Counted from the first letter of the stretch, positions 1 through 6,666 are shown. The stretch is 8,995 nucleotides of DNA from Boseongicola sp. SB0675_bin_26 (GCA_009843725.1 VYCX01000450.1:1-8995), one strand, 5' to 3'. The notes: generated from the sequence alone by a model not told the origin. Program-made: numbers and translations.

Positions 1-24
1 GAAAATGCGACCGTCTCGCGTCAT
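1..24 (-). CDS. Possible start of a gene running off the left edge
   Basis: On the minus strand an ATG at 24-22 follows a strong Shine-Dalgarno-like run (GGGGAG at 34-29, four bases before the ATG). The reading frame stays open to the edge and gives only MTRDGRIF. It begins about 60 nt after the end of the decayed AbiEi-like regulator and points the same way, the place where a co-transcribed partner would sit. Eight residues allow no family assignment. The call rests on the ribosome binding site and the position, so it may be a chance start. Confidence 0.25.
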
Positions 25-84
25 GCCTCTCCCCAAGAATGGGAATTCAGGCTAGTGCAATGGTCGGTCGATGGGCGTTAGTTC

Positions 85-767
85 TCACGTCTCACGCCAG
101 GATCTCAGCAGCGCGTCCGGCTGGACGATAACGAGACCATCCTCGCGCTGCTCGACCCATTCCCTGTCGAACAGTGCCTTGCGGACATTGCTCACATGCC
201 CGAGACTGGCTTTGGCGGTCTCGGCCAAAGCCTTGACGCGCCATGCACGGGCCGGGTCGCGCAGGAGAACCCGCAGGATCGCGCCCGCTCTAGGCGTGAA
301 CAGCGACCGCTGAGCGCGGATTTCGGTCTGTCCGGAACGGATCGCTCGATATAGACGTTGCCGAATTCGAGGCGCGCGTTGCCGTATGGGTCGAGATAGG
401 CGACATTGTGATTGAGGCAGATGGAACGTGATTCCGGAGACAGATAGGGGCTCACCAGCATTGGGATGAACTGCCGGTCGACGTCCTGATGTTCGGATCG
501 ATGCAAGTGCGCGATGCAGCTCTCAAGCTGATAGATCGCGGCACGAGCAAAGCGTGGCGCTCCATTTGGCTTGATCTCAATGAGGAGTGCGCGGTGAACT
601 TAATCGTGGTCGAAATCGATCCAGGCATCAAGCTGATATCCGGGCGCGAGACGCGGCTCCTGGCGAGCACCAGTGATCTGAATGCTCGGAACGCGTTCGA
701 GCTGAGCGCGAACCGCGTCCAGGGCCATGCCATCCATTTGTTCGATCACTTTTGGCTTTTTCACCAT
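85..767 (-). pseudogene. Broken AbiEi-like regulator (nuclease-fold domain plus winged helix)
   Basis: Translating from the ATG at 767 gives MVKKPKVIEQMDGMALDAV and a PD-(D/E)xK-like N-terminal domain: a D-W-I-D-F-D stretch near residue 50, then LLIEIKPNG. An in-frame TAA at 602-600 interrupts this domain. The same frame resumes with A-I-Y-Q-L, then PMLVSPYLSPESRSIC and YLDPYGNARLEFGNVYIE. Around 312-325 the reading shifts by one frame, and the new frame encodes a winged-helix domain (AQRSLFTPRAGAILRVLL, LAETAKASLGHVSNVRKAL) ending WRET at a TGA (87-85). From memory of the families, the 'LIE-K-NG ... PYLSP ... YLD--GN-RL ... helix-turn-helix' order matches proteins annotated as type IV toxin-antitoxin AbiEi-family antitoxins. 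The longer relatives I recall continue past the WRE position, so the C-terminus may also be cut. Two independent lesions point to a pseudogene. A single sequencing error would not explain both. Confidence 0.7.
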
Positions 768-795
768 ACGGTGAAAATATGCAAAATGGTGAAAT
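758..795. promoter_or_regulatory. Inverted-repeat operator over the regulator's start codon
   Basis: TTTTCACC (758-765) and GGTGAAAA (770-777) form a perfect 8-bp inverted repeat around the spacer ATAC. The minus-strand start codon (767-765) lies inside it. A third half-site, GGTGAAAT, lies at 788-795, in direct orientation and 18 bp from the second. The AT-rich patch stands out from its GC-rich surroundings. Its place on the start of a winged-helix regulator suggests an autoregulatory operator, since AbiEi-type antitoxins are known to repress their own operons through inverted repeats. Binding by this protein is inferred. Confidence 0.5.
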
Positions 796-802
796 TAGTC
801 AG
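774..802 (-). promoter_or_regulatory. Candidate sigma-70 promoter for a leaderless transcript
   Basis: On the minus strand CTGACT (802-797; four of six match TTGACA) is followed after 17 nt by TATTTT (779-774; four of six match TATAAT). A transcription start about seven bases on would fall at or next to the ATG at 767. No Shine-Dalgarno sequence precedes that ATG, which fits a leaderless message. The -10 box overlaps the right arm of the inverted repeat, so a bound repressor would block RNA polymerase. The match is weak and made by eye. Confidence 0.3.
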
Positions 803-1002
803 GAATCCCTTTCAGCAATTTGCCGTTTCCGCCGAACGCAGCCATGGCAGCGAATGGTCCGGGTTAGGTGCCGCGATCCGACGCCGATCAAGACTCCGTG
901 CGTTGGCTGTGCAGGCTGCATGGGCCGGACCGCCCACCCAAATCAGACATACTGAAGAGGACAAGTGCCGCAGGAAATCGCGCTCGTCGAAATTTACCCG
1001 GC

Positions 1003-1890
1003 TCACTCGGCCGGTTCGACAACCACAGGAGCGACTACAGCCTGTTCATAGGACAAGTCACCCAAACCGTCCTCGAAGATGTCGCGCTCGGCGATCCATT
1101 CGCGCGACTCATCAAAAATTTGGCGCGAATACGGCTCGAACACGATCCGCTCTCCCGGTCCGAACAGCCGCGTATCCATCTGATCGCGGAAACGCTCCGG
1201 AAACTCGTTCCGGTAGTAGTGAGTGTAGAGTTCCTGCCTGAGATCGATGTCCCTTTGCGCCATCCGCAAGGCACTGAAATATCTCTCGACGTCCTCCAGC
1301 TCGGCGACCTCGGCAACCATCGCGGCCATCATGAACGACGTGTCCAGGACCTTGCGGAACCCCAGTTGCTCCATGAAGTAGTAAGGGCCGCTGAACAGGC
1401 TGACGGCGGGAATGTTGCCGTCAATCATGTGCTCCATCCGCTTGAACAGAAGGCCGTCAGCAAAGGACAGGTTGATTTCGTCGCGCGAGAGGAAGGGTTC
1501 CAGTGCCTGGATCGACGAATAGTGGCTGCCGGACTGATAGCCCACGGAAATCGGGACATTTGCCAGATCTTCTGGCCTCTTGATGGAAGATTCCGCGGGA
1601 ACGAATATTCCGCACGGGGAGACGGAATAGGCGCTTGCATAGAGCTTCCCGTGACCAGACGCAGCTGCCACGTTCACGGTCCAGTGGCAAGCCGAGCTTA
1701 CGTCACAGGTCCGGCCCTTCTCAAAGGTCTGATATGCCCCAACCCGGTCGCCGAGGTCGTGCCGTTCACCCGTCACAGAAAGCAACTGGTCTTCCAGCGC
1801 GTAGTCCAATCCGACTTCGTCAAAGTACCCCTTCTCAACCGCAATCCACTCGTGCAGGCGCATGTGCGGCGCTATGACAAACTTTCCCAT
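1003..1890 (-). CDS. Solute-binding-protein-like protein without signal peptide (NMT1/SsuA-type)
   Basis: This 295-aa protein resembles the periplasmic binding proteins of the NMT1/THI5/SsuA superfamily, which bind small ligands between two lobes for ABC import. The N-terminus reads MGKFVIAPHMRLHEWIAVEK followed by GYFDEVGLDY (residues 21-30), the usual 'ligand-binding strand, helix, kGyF-e-GL-' opening. Later come a DVSSACHW patch (63-70), KRPEDLANVPISVGYQSGS (104-122), the typical 'hinge then second lobe' pattern, and a helical C-terminus. The start at 1890 is chosen because GGGAGG (1901-1896) precedes it by five bases; an in-frame ATG at 1953 would add 21 charged residues and bury this site. 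Neither start gives a signal peptide or lipobox, so the protein should stay in the cytoplasm. No permease or ATPase gene is in the window. It could be a cytosolic ligand sensor or an enzyme built on this fold. It lacks the cysteine-rich motif I associate with THI5 HMP-P synthases. The ligand is unknown. Confidence 0.7.
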   Translation of the reverse strand: MGKFVIAPHMRLHEWIAVEKGYFDEVGLDYALEDQLLSVTGERHDLGDRVGAYQTFEKGRTCDVSSACHWTVNVAAASGHGKLYASAYSVSPCGIFVPAESSIKRPEDLANVPISVGYQSGSHYSSIQALEPFLSRDEINLSFADGLLFKRMEHMIDGNIPAVSLFSGPYYFMEQLGFRKVLDTSFMMAAMVAEVAELEDVERYFSALRMAQRDIDLRQELYTHYYRNEFPERFRDQMDTRLFGPGERIVFEPYSRQIFDESREWIAERDIFEDGLGDLSYEQAVVAPVVVEPAE

Positions 1891-2009
1891 GTCTTCCTCC
1901 CGGCGCTCCTTCTCAATTCGGCCGAATCTCGGCTCTGTCTTGGCAGCACCCACAGAATCGCGTCCGTTGCAATTCTGGCCACCCGCTCTTCCATTCCGTG
2001 GGATCTCAC

Positions 2010-2047
2010 CTTTCGACGAAAGTTCCTCATTTGATCACACGGGTCAA
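2010..2047 (-). promoter_or_regulatory. Candidate promoter with overlapping palindrome for the binding-protein gene
   Basis: In the 257-nt gap upstream of the binding-protein gene, minus-strand TTGACC (2047-2042) is followed after 17 nt by AACTTT (2024-2019), a good -35 and a poor -10. The 13-bp palindrome CTTTCG-A-CGAAAG (2010-2022) overlaps the -10, a position suited to a repressor. The message would have a leader of about 120 nt. I see no gene or clear terminator in the rest of this gap. Prediction by eye only. Confidence 0.22.
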
Positions 2048-2147
2048 GATGCGTTCATTGCCTTCGGCCAAGCGTGCCGGCCCTTCCGCGCGGCGGGTCC
2101 GTCAATGTCGTCGCAGCGTATACGGATACTGCACGAGTCCGAACCGG

Positions 2148-2759
2148 TCAGCCTCGTCTGAACAGCCTACCAAGTCGGCCACGCACCGAGTTCGTCGCTT
2201 CGCCAATGTCGAGAAGAAGCGGGGCGATGCGGCGGCGCCGGAAGTTCCGCCAAAGCCTCCAGATGGTGACCAGCAGTGCCGCCAGGAGCGTCAGGAACAC
2301 CATGTTGAACCATGGGATCAACTGCACTTCAGGGCTTTCGGCCGGTGTCAGGCGAAGCGCGTTCGGAAATATCGAGAGCCAGACGTTTCGCCAGCCGTAG
2401 TGCCGAACCACATACCACTCGGGATCGTCCCGGGTCGAAACGGCATCGGCCGCCTCGGTTTGCAGGTCCGCGGTGTCGAACTTGAAATAGGGTGGCCAGA
2501 ACCCGGTGTCCTGGTTGCGGTACACCATGGCCTTGCCGTTGGCCTTGACCGTCTGGATGAACAGGACGTCCTTGGTGGGATTGGTCGTGCTCGTCGTGGC
2601 CCGGCCGCTCCAGAACACCGACGTCCAGTCATCGAAGTCCCGACGCTCCTCGTACGTGTTCACGATCCGCACGATGTCACGCTGCGGCAGGTTGTAGTGC
2701 AGGACTCCGACTGCGGCGAGCGCGACAAGAATGCGGAAGGTCCAGCTTGCATAGGCCAT
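2148..2759 (-). CDS. DUF1523 family membrane protein
   Basis: A 203-aa protein of unknown function, recognised as DUF1523 from its family signature. It has an N-terminal membrane segment (residues 7-21, FRILVALAAVGVLHY), then LPQRDIVRIVNTYEERRDF, then DVLFIQTVKANGKAMVYRNQ (64-83) and TGFWPPYFKFD (85-95). WYVVRHYGWRN (115-125) and LSIFPNA (128-134) follow. A second hydrophobic segment (148-167, IPWFNMVFLTLLAALLVTIW) precedes a basic tail rich in Arg. Two membrane segments around a soluble domain of about 120 residues suggest an inner-membrane anchor with the middle part in the periplasm; the basic tail would then be cytoplasmic. The start at 2759 is preferred because AGAGGA (2771-2766) precedes it; an ATG at 2819 would add 20 residues unlike the family. 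It lies upstream of the binding-protein gene on the same strand with a 257-nt gap, so co-transcription is doubtful. No biochemical role is known to me. Confidence 0.85.
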   Translation of the reverse strand: MAYASWTFRILVALAAVGVLHYNLPQRDIVRIVNTYEERRDFDDWTSVFWSGRATTSTTNPTKDVLFIQTVKANGKAMVYRNQDTGFWPPYFKFDTADLQTEAADAVSTRDDPEWYVVRHYGWRNVWLSIFPNALRLTPAESPEVQLIPWFNMVFLTLLAALLVTIWRLWRNFRRRRIAPLLLDIGEATNSVRGRLGRLFRRG

Positions 2760-2821
2760 GGCGTTTCCTCTCCCGCCTCCGAGATAAGGTGGTGCACCCG
2801 TCGGACGCAAGGGCTTCACAG

Positions 2822-2847
2822 CGTCAGCGGTCCGTGCCAGCCTGACG
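2822..2847. promoter_or_regulatory. Dyad in the divergent DUF1523/peptidase intergenic region
   Basis: The 121-nt region between the divergent genes contains CGTCAG (2822-2827) and CTGACG (2842-2847), a perfect 6-bp inverted repeat with 20 bp between matching positions, centred 46 nt before the peptidase start. This is close to two helical turns and would suit a dimeric regulator. The same region also has the 8-bp palindrome GGTGCACC (2791-2798). I could not find a convincing -35/-10 pair for either gene. Short dyads occur by chance in GC-rich DNA. Confidence 0.2.
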
Positions 2848-2880
2848 AAGCAGACGGAACCACAGACAAGGGCGAGGAAA

Positions 2881-3858
2881 ATGCAGCCGGGACCGCGGAA
2901 CCTGATTACCGACGTTGCCGGCCTTGCCGTGGGCCAGGCGCAGGACGACCTCGTGAAGACGGGCGTGACGGTCGTCGTCGGCGATGCCCCGATGGTCGCT
3001 GGCGTTCACGTTATGGGAGGAGCGCCCGGCACCCGGGAGACTGATCTCCTTGCGCCCGACAAGACCGTGCAGGCGGTGGACGCGCTGACTCTCGCGGGCG
3101 GCTCGGCATTCGGCCTGGCCGCCGCCGACGGCGTCGCGGCGGGCCTCCACGCCGATGGGCGGGGCTTCGAGGCGGCAGGCCACAGGGTGCCGATCGTGCC
3201 GGCCGCCATCATCTTCGACCTTGCCAGCGGCGGGGCTGAGCGGTGGGACGAGAATCCCTATCCCGCCCTTGGACGCGACGCTTATGCCGCGCGCGGCTCG
3301 GACATGGAGCTCGGCAGTGTCGGAGCTGGCACAGGGGCGACCACAGCCGGGCTGAAGGGAGGGCTGGGTTCTGCATCAGCCGTTCTGCCCTCGGGCGCAA
3401 CCATCGGCGCCGTGGTGGCTGTCAACGCGGTCGGTCAGGCAACGGTGGGCGAAGGACCGCATTTCTGGGCGGCGCCCTTCGAGCTGGACAACGAGTTCGG
3501 CGGCCTCGGCCAGGCACCAGGCCTCGCACCGGCGCCGCAGACCAAGCTCGACAGCCCCGCAAACACGACGATTGCCGTGGTCGCAACGGATCTTGCGCTT
3601 GCCAAGGCGGACGCCCAGCGCATGGCGACCGCCGCGCATGACGGCATCGCGCGCGCCATCGTTCCAGCGCACACGCCCTTGGACGGTGACCTCGTCTTCG
3701 CTGCGGCAACAGGCCTCCGGGAGGCGGCTGAGCAGGACCTTCTTCATCTCGGGCATGCGGCTGCAACATGCCTTGCTCGGGCGATCGCGCGCGCCGTCTA
3801 TCGTGCTCGGCCCGCAACCGGAGACATCTTCCCGACATGGCAGGAACGGTTTGGTTGA
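2881..3858 (+). CDS. P1 family peptidase (S58, DmpA/NylC-like self-cleaving amidohydrolase)
   Basis: A 325-aa member of the P1/S58 N-terminal-nucleophile hydrolases. Known members cleave N-terminal residues or amides: DmpA (aminopeptidase with D-Ala amidase/esterase activity), BapA (beta-peptidyl aminopeptidase) and NylC (nylon oligomer hydrolase). Visible family marks are N-terminal GPRNLITDVAGLAVGQAQD (4-22), TLAGGSAFGLAAADGV (70-85), GATTAGLKGGLGSAS (152-166) and, most telling, NTTIAVVATD (228-237). Self-cleavage is expected between Asn228 and Thr229, making Thr229 the nucleophile of the beta subunit; this matches the Asn-Thr site of NylC, where DmpA has Gly-Ser. AHDGIARAIVPAHTPLDGDLVF (252-273) is also conserved. 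There is no signal peptide, so it acts in the cytoplasm. GAGG lies only three bases before the ATG, with AAGG further up; the conserved N-terminus supports this start. A 128-nt gap separates it from the FAD oxidoreductase on the same strand. Substrate unknown. Confidence 0.88.
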   Translation: MQPGPRNLITDVAGLAVGQAQDDLVKTGVTVVVGDAPMVAGVHVMGGAPGTRETDLLAPDKTVQAVDALTLAGGSAFGLAAADGVAAGLHADGRGFEAAGHRVPIVPAAIIFDLASGGAERWDENPYPALGRDAYAARGSDMELGSVGAGTGATTAGLKGGLGSASAVLPSGATIGAVVAVNAVGQATVGEGPHFWAAPFELDNEFGGLGQAPGLAPAPQTKLDSPANTTIAVVATDLALAKADAQRMATAAHDGIARAIVPAHTPLDGDLVFAAATGLREAAEQDLLHLGHAAATCLARAIARAVYRARPATGDIFPTWQERFG

Positions 3859-3931
3859 GAACTTGTCACCGGATCGCAGGCGCGGCATGGCGTCGAGCCC
3901 GGCCTGTCCGCGGCTGGCGCTCGTCGCAACA

Positions 3932-3963
3932 TTGACAACGCGTAGCGCGGAATGCCAAGGCAT
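3932..3963 (+). promoter_or_regulatory. Possible control region ahead of the FAD oxidoreductase
   Basis: The 128-nt gap after the peptidase stop holds a perfect -35 hexamer TTGACA (3932-3937) but no good -10 at 16-18 nt. A short dyad, ATGCC-AA-GGCAT (3952-3963), sits where the -10 would be, about 30 nt before the start codon. Either an activator-dependent promoter or chance would explain this. No terminator hairpin with a T-run follows the peptidase gene, so read-through from it is also possible. Confidence 0.18.
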
Positions 3964-3986
3964 CCATGGAGCGGGAGGAAAGTTGC

Positions 3987-5291
3987 ATGGGCCAGTCTGA
4001 TGTCATCGTGATCGGAACCGGCGTGATCGGCGCCGCCACGGCTTTCGAGATCGCCAAGACGGGAAAGTCGGTCCTGTCGCTCGACCGGAACCGAAGGATC
4101 GGCCACGGCTCCACCGCCGGATCCTGCGCCATCATCCGGATGCACTATTCGACCTATGACGGCACGGCCTTTGCCTGGGAAGGCTACCACTATTGGCGCG
4201 ACTGGGCGGAGCACCTGAGCCTCCCTGCGTCCGAGGATCTGGCAAGATTCGTGGAGTGCGGCTGTCTGGTGATGAAGACGGAAACGAACGGATTCCTGGA
4301 AAGGCACATGGAGTTCAGTTCCTTGCTCGACTGTCCGTTCGAGGAATGGAGCCCGGGCGAAATCGAGGAACGCCTGCCGATCTACTCGCTCGACAGCTTC
4401 GCGCCGCCGAAACGCAGCGACCAGGACGGCTTCGGGATGACGAACGGGAACACGCTCGCCGGCGGCGTGTTCTGGCCGCATGCAGGATACGTGACCGATC
4501 CGGCGCTGTCCGCCCAGAACCTCGCAGCCGCGGCCGCTCTGCACGGAGCGGGGACGCGTCTCGGCGTGGAGGTCACCGACATCCTGAAGGAGGCAGGCCG
4601 GGTCAAGGGCGTCAGGCTGGCGGATGGCGAGGAAATCCACGCTCCCGTGGTCATCAATGTCGCGGGCCCGGGATCTGCCGCAGTGAACGCGATGGCCAGC
4701 GTCACGGAGGAGATGACCATTGCGACCCGACCGCTCAAGCAGGAAGTCGTGCATGTTCCCGCACCCGCCGGCTTTGATTTCGAAAACGGCGGCACCATTG
4801 TCTCTGACAGCGACATCGCGTGCTACTGCAGGCCCGAAAAGGGCAACCACATACTCGTGGGCAGCGAGGATCCGGAATGCGACCCCCACGTATGGGTTGA
4901 GTCGGACATCGAGTATGACAGGAACTTCACCGATCAATGGACAACGCAGGCCATGCGCTATGCCCAGCGCGTGCCGACTCTTGGCGTGCCGTCGACGGCG
5001 AAAGGGGTGGTGGATCTCTACGACGCCTCGACCGACTGGATACCGATCTACGACTCCACCAGCCTCGGCGGCTACTACATGGCTTGCGGCACGAGCGGCA
5101 ACCAGTACAAGAACGCACCGATCGCGGGCAAGATGATGGCGGCCCTCGTGGACTACTGCGAGGCGGGCAACGACCACGACAGCGACCCGCTGACGTTCAG
5201 GCTCCCTTACATCGAACGCGACATCGACGTCGGCTTCTATTCCCGAAAGCGCGAGATCAACGAGGAATCAAGCTTCTCGGTTCTCGGCTGA
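3987..5291 (+). CDS. FAD-dependent oxidoreductase (DAO family)
   Basis: A 434-aa flavoprotein of the DAO superfamily (D-amino-acid dehydrogenase, glycine and sarcosine oxidases), enzymes that oxidise a C-N bond of amino acids or N-methyl amines. The N-terminus VIVIGTGVIGAATAFEIAKTG (6-26) is the FAD-binding fold with G10-x-G12-x-x-G15, ending at the acidic D33 that holds the ribose. HGSTAGSCAIIRMHY (40-54) is the next family block. VVINVAGPGSAAVNAMA (221-237) is the second FAD contact, and MACGTSGNQYKNAPIAGKMM (365-384) is the C-terminal flavin-closing segment, where relatives usually read G-x-G-x-x-x-APa-G. Substrate-side residues cannot be read from sequence alone. The start at 3987 follows GGGAGGA (3973-3979) by seven bases; an ATG at 3966 lies upstream of that site and is rejected. 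There is no signal peptide. It follows the P1 peptidase and is convergent with the sugar dehydrogenase. D-amino acid, sarcosine-like or other amine substrates are all possible. Confidence 0.85.
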   Translation: MGQSDVIVIGTGVIGAATAFEIAKTGKSVLSLDRNRRIGHGSTAGSCAIIRMHYSTYDGTAFAWEGYHYWRDWAEHLSLPASEDLARFVECGCLVMKTETNGFLERHMEFSSLLDCPFEEWSPGEIEERLPIYSLDSFAPPKRSDQDGFGMTNGNTLAGGVFWPHAGYVTDPALSAQNLAAAAALHGAGTRLGVEVTDILKEAGRVKGVRLADGEEIHAPVVINVAGPGSAAVNAMASVTEEMTIATRPLKQEVVHVPAPAGFDFENGGTIVSDSDIACYCRPEKGNHILVGSEDPECDPHVWVESDIEYDRNFTDQWTTQAMRYAQRVPTLGVPSTAKGVVDLYDASTDWIPIYDSTSLGGYYMACGTSGNQYKNAPIAGKMMAALVDYCEAGNDHDSDPLTFRLPYIERDIDVGFYSRKREINEESSFSVLG

Positions 5292-5360
5292 CATGCATCG
5301 AGAGACGCACGGTCCCGTTGGGCGCGCGCAGCGCGGACTCCAAGTCCTGGCTGACCAGCG

Positions 5361-6545
5361 TCACGAAGCGGGCGTGACCCGGATGAGCGCGCCGTCGCGG
5401 GCGTCGACAAGCAGCAGGATCGCGCCGTCCCTGTCCACTTCGACGTCGCGTATGCGGCCGAGTTCTTCGAGGTAGCGAGCCTCACCCGAAACTCGCACGC
5501 CCCGCAGCCTCAGCCGAACGATGCCACCCGGATTGAGCGAGCCCGCGACAATGTCCCCGTTCCAGTCAAACATGTCGCCATCATAGAAGACGAAGCCACC
5601 CGGCGCGATGACCGGATCCCAGTAGTAGCGCGGCTCCGTGATCCCTTCGGCACGCGGCTTGCCAGTTCCGACGGGCGTGCCGATGTAGTTTTCCCCGTAG
5701 CTCACGAGAGGCCATCCGTAGTTTGCGCCACGCTTGATCAGGTTCAGTTCGTCACCGCCAGCCGGTCCGTGCTCAAGCGTCCAGAGTTCGCCCGTCCGGG
5801 GATGGATGGCCGCTCCCTGCGGGTTCCGGTGCCCGAAGCTCCAGACCTGTCCGCGTACGTTGCCCTGCCCAAGAAACGGGTTGTCATCGGGAATGCCGCC
5901 GCCGGGCGCGACGCGCACGACCTTGCCGTAGGTCGACTTCAGGTCCTGGGCCAGAACGCGCGCGCTGCGCGAGGAGCGTTCGCCCGTCGTGATGAAGACC
6001 TGCCCGTCATGAGGAACGATCCGCGAGCCAAAGTGCTTGGAGGACCTGGATGGAGGCGTCTGGACGAAAAAGTCTTCCAGATCAGTCAGGCGTGGAGGAT
6101 TCTCCCGCAGCACGGCGCTTGCAGCCGCCGTGGCGGACCTTCCGCCGCCGAGCGGTTTCGCGTAGGTAAGGTAGATGCGGCGAGAGGTCTCGAAGTTCTC
6201 CGCGAGCGCAACGTCAAGAAGTCCGCCCTGGCCCCGGGCCCGCACTTCTGGCGCGCCGGCCACGGTCTGCACGCCCTTGCCTCTCCTGATGATCTTGATC
6301 CCTCCAGGGCGTTCGGTGACAAGATAGGCGCCGTCGGGCAGAACCTCGATTCCCCATGGATGTGCCAAACCGTCAGCGATTACCTCGACATTGAAGCGCT
6401 GCGCAGTTCTGATTTCGGGGGCCCGGGTCTGGCTTTCGAACGCCGGCTCGAATTCTGGCACGTTCTTCGGACCCTGCGGAACCTGGGCATGGGTCGTGCC
6501 GGCAAACGCGGCCATGGCGACAAGCGCGATCAGTCTCTGGTGCAT
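5361..6545 (-). CDS. PQQ-dependent sugar dehydrogenase (glucose/sorbosone dehydrogenase family)
   Basis: A 394-aa six-bladed beta-propeller enzyme of the soluble glucose dehydrogenase/aldose sugar dehydrogenase (YliI/Asd) family, which oxidises sugars with PQQ in the periplasm. MHQRLIALVAMAAFAGTTHA is a signal peptide with likely cleavage after residue 20 (T-H-A). Family marks are GLAHPWGIEVLPDG (59-72), YLVTERPGGIKII (74-86), RGQGGLLDVAL (104-114), KHFGSRIVPHDGQVFITTGE (170-189), GQVWSFGHRNPQG (232-244), ELWTLEHGPAGGDELNLI (253-270) and NYGWP (275-279). His171 fits the catalytic base of the family (His144 in the Acinetobacter soluble enzyme). The start at 6545 has GGAGGAG (6557-6551) five bases upstream; a longer form from 6728 would bury the signal peptide. 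It is the last gene of the proS/ThuA series, 121 nt after the ThuA gene, so it may also have its own promoter. No pqq biosynthesis gene is visible. Other PQQ or non-PQQ propeller activities remain possible. Confidence 0.88.
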   Translation of the reverse strand: MHQRLIALVAMAAFAGTTHAQVPQGPKNVPEFEPAFESQTRAPEIRTAQRFNVEVIADGLAHPWGIEVLPDGAYLVTERPGGIKIIRRGKGVQTVAGAPEVRARGQGGLLDVALAENFETSRRIYLTYAKPLGGGRSATAAASAVLRENPPRLTDLEDFFVQTPPSRSSKHFGSRIVPHDGQVFITTGERSSRSARVLAQDLKSTYGKVVRVAPGGGIPDDNPFLGQGNVRGQVWSFGHRNPQGAAIHPRTGELWTLEHGPAGGDELNLIKRGANYGWPLVSYGENYIGTPVGTGKPRAEGITEPRYYWDPVIAPGGFVFYDGDMFDWNGDIVAGSLNPGGIVRLRLRGVRVSGEARYLEELGRIRDVEVDRDGAILLLVDARDGALIRVTPAS

Positions 6546-6666
6546 GGCGGCTCCTCCGTCCGGAACAACATTGGCACCTGCGCGGATGCGTTCATTCAAG
6601 TATCCGCGACCGGTTGCGAGCAAGGGCTTACTGTCATTGGCGCCTTCCGCAATCAGTGAACGCAAT

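Noticed and set aside
837..852. Imperfect 16-bp palindrome around GCCATGGC in the 768-1002 gap
   Set aside because: It has a mismatched A/A pair and no link to a start or promoter. Palindromes of this kind are common by chance in GC-rich DNA. Nothing else in this gap looks functional.
489..1241. Plus-strand open frame of 250 codons across 489-1241
   Set aside because: It runs through the broken regulator, the gap and the end of the binding-protein gene. The translation is basic and shows no family features.
868..2034. Long plus-strand open frame (388 codons) opposite the binding-protein gene
   Set aside because: It lies antisense to the 1003-1890 gene, has low-complexity, family-less translation and no ribosome binding site. 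It is a high-GC shadow frame.
2112..2132. Hairpin downstream of the DUF1523 stop codon
   Set aside because: GCAG/CTGC plus TAT/ATA can pair with a 2-nt bulge, but there is no T-run on the minus strand, so a terminator call is not supported.
3798..5177. Long minus-strand open frame (459 codons) opposite the FAD oxidoreductase
   Set aside because: The opposite strand carries clear FAD-binding motifs. The antisense product is Arg/His/Val-rich without recognisable domains.
5292..5360. Bidirectional terminator between the convergent oxidoreductase and sugar dehydrogenase genes
   Set aside because: Only a 5-bp stem with a 3-nt loop is present (GGACT 5335-5339, AGTCC 5343-5347), with no T-run on either side.
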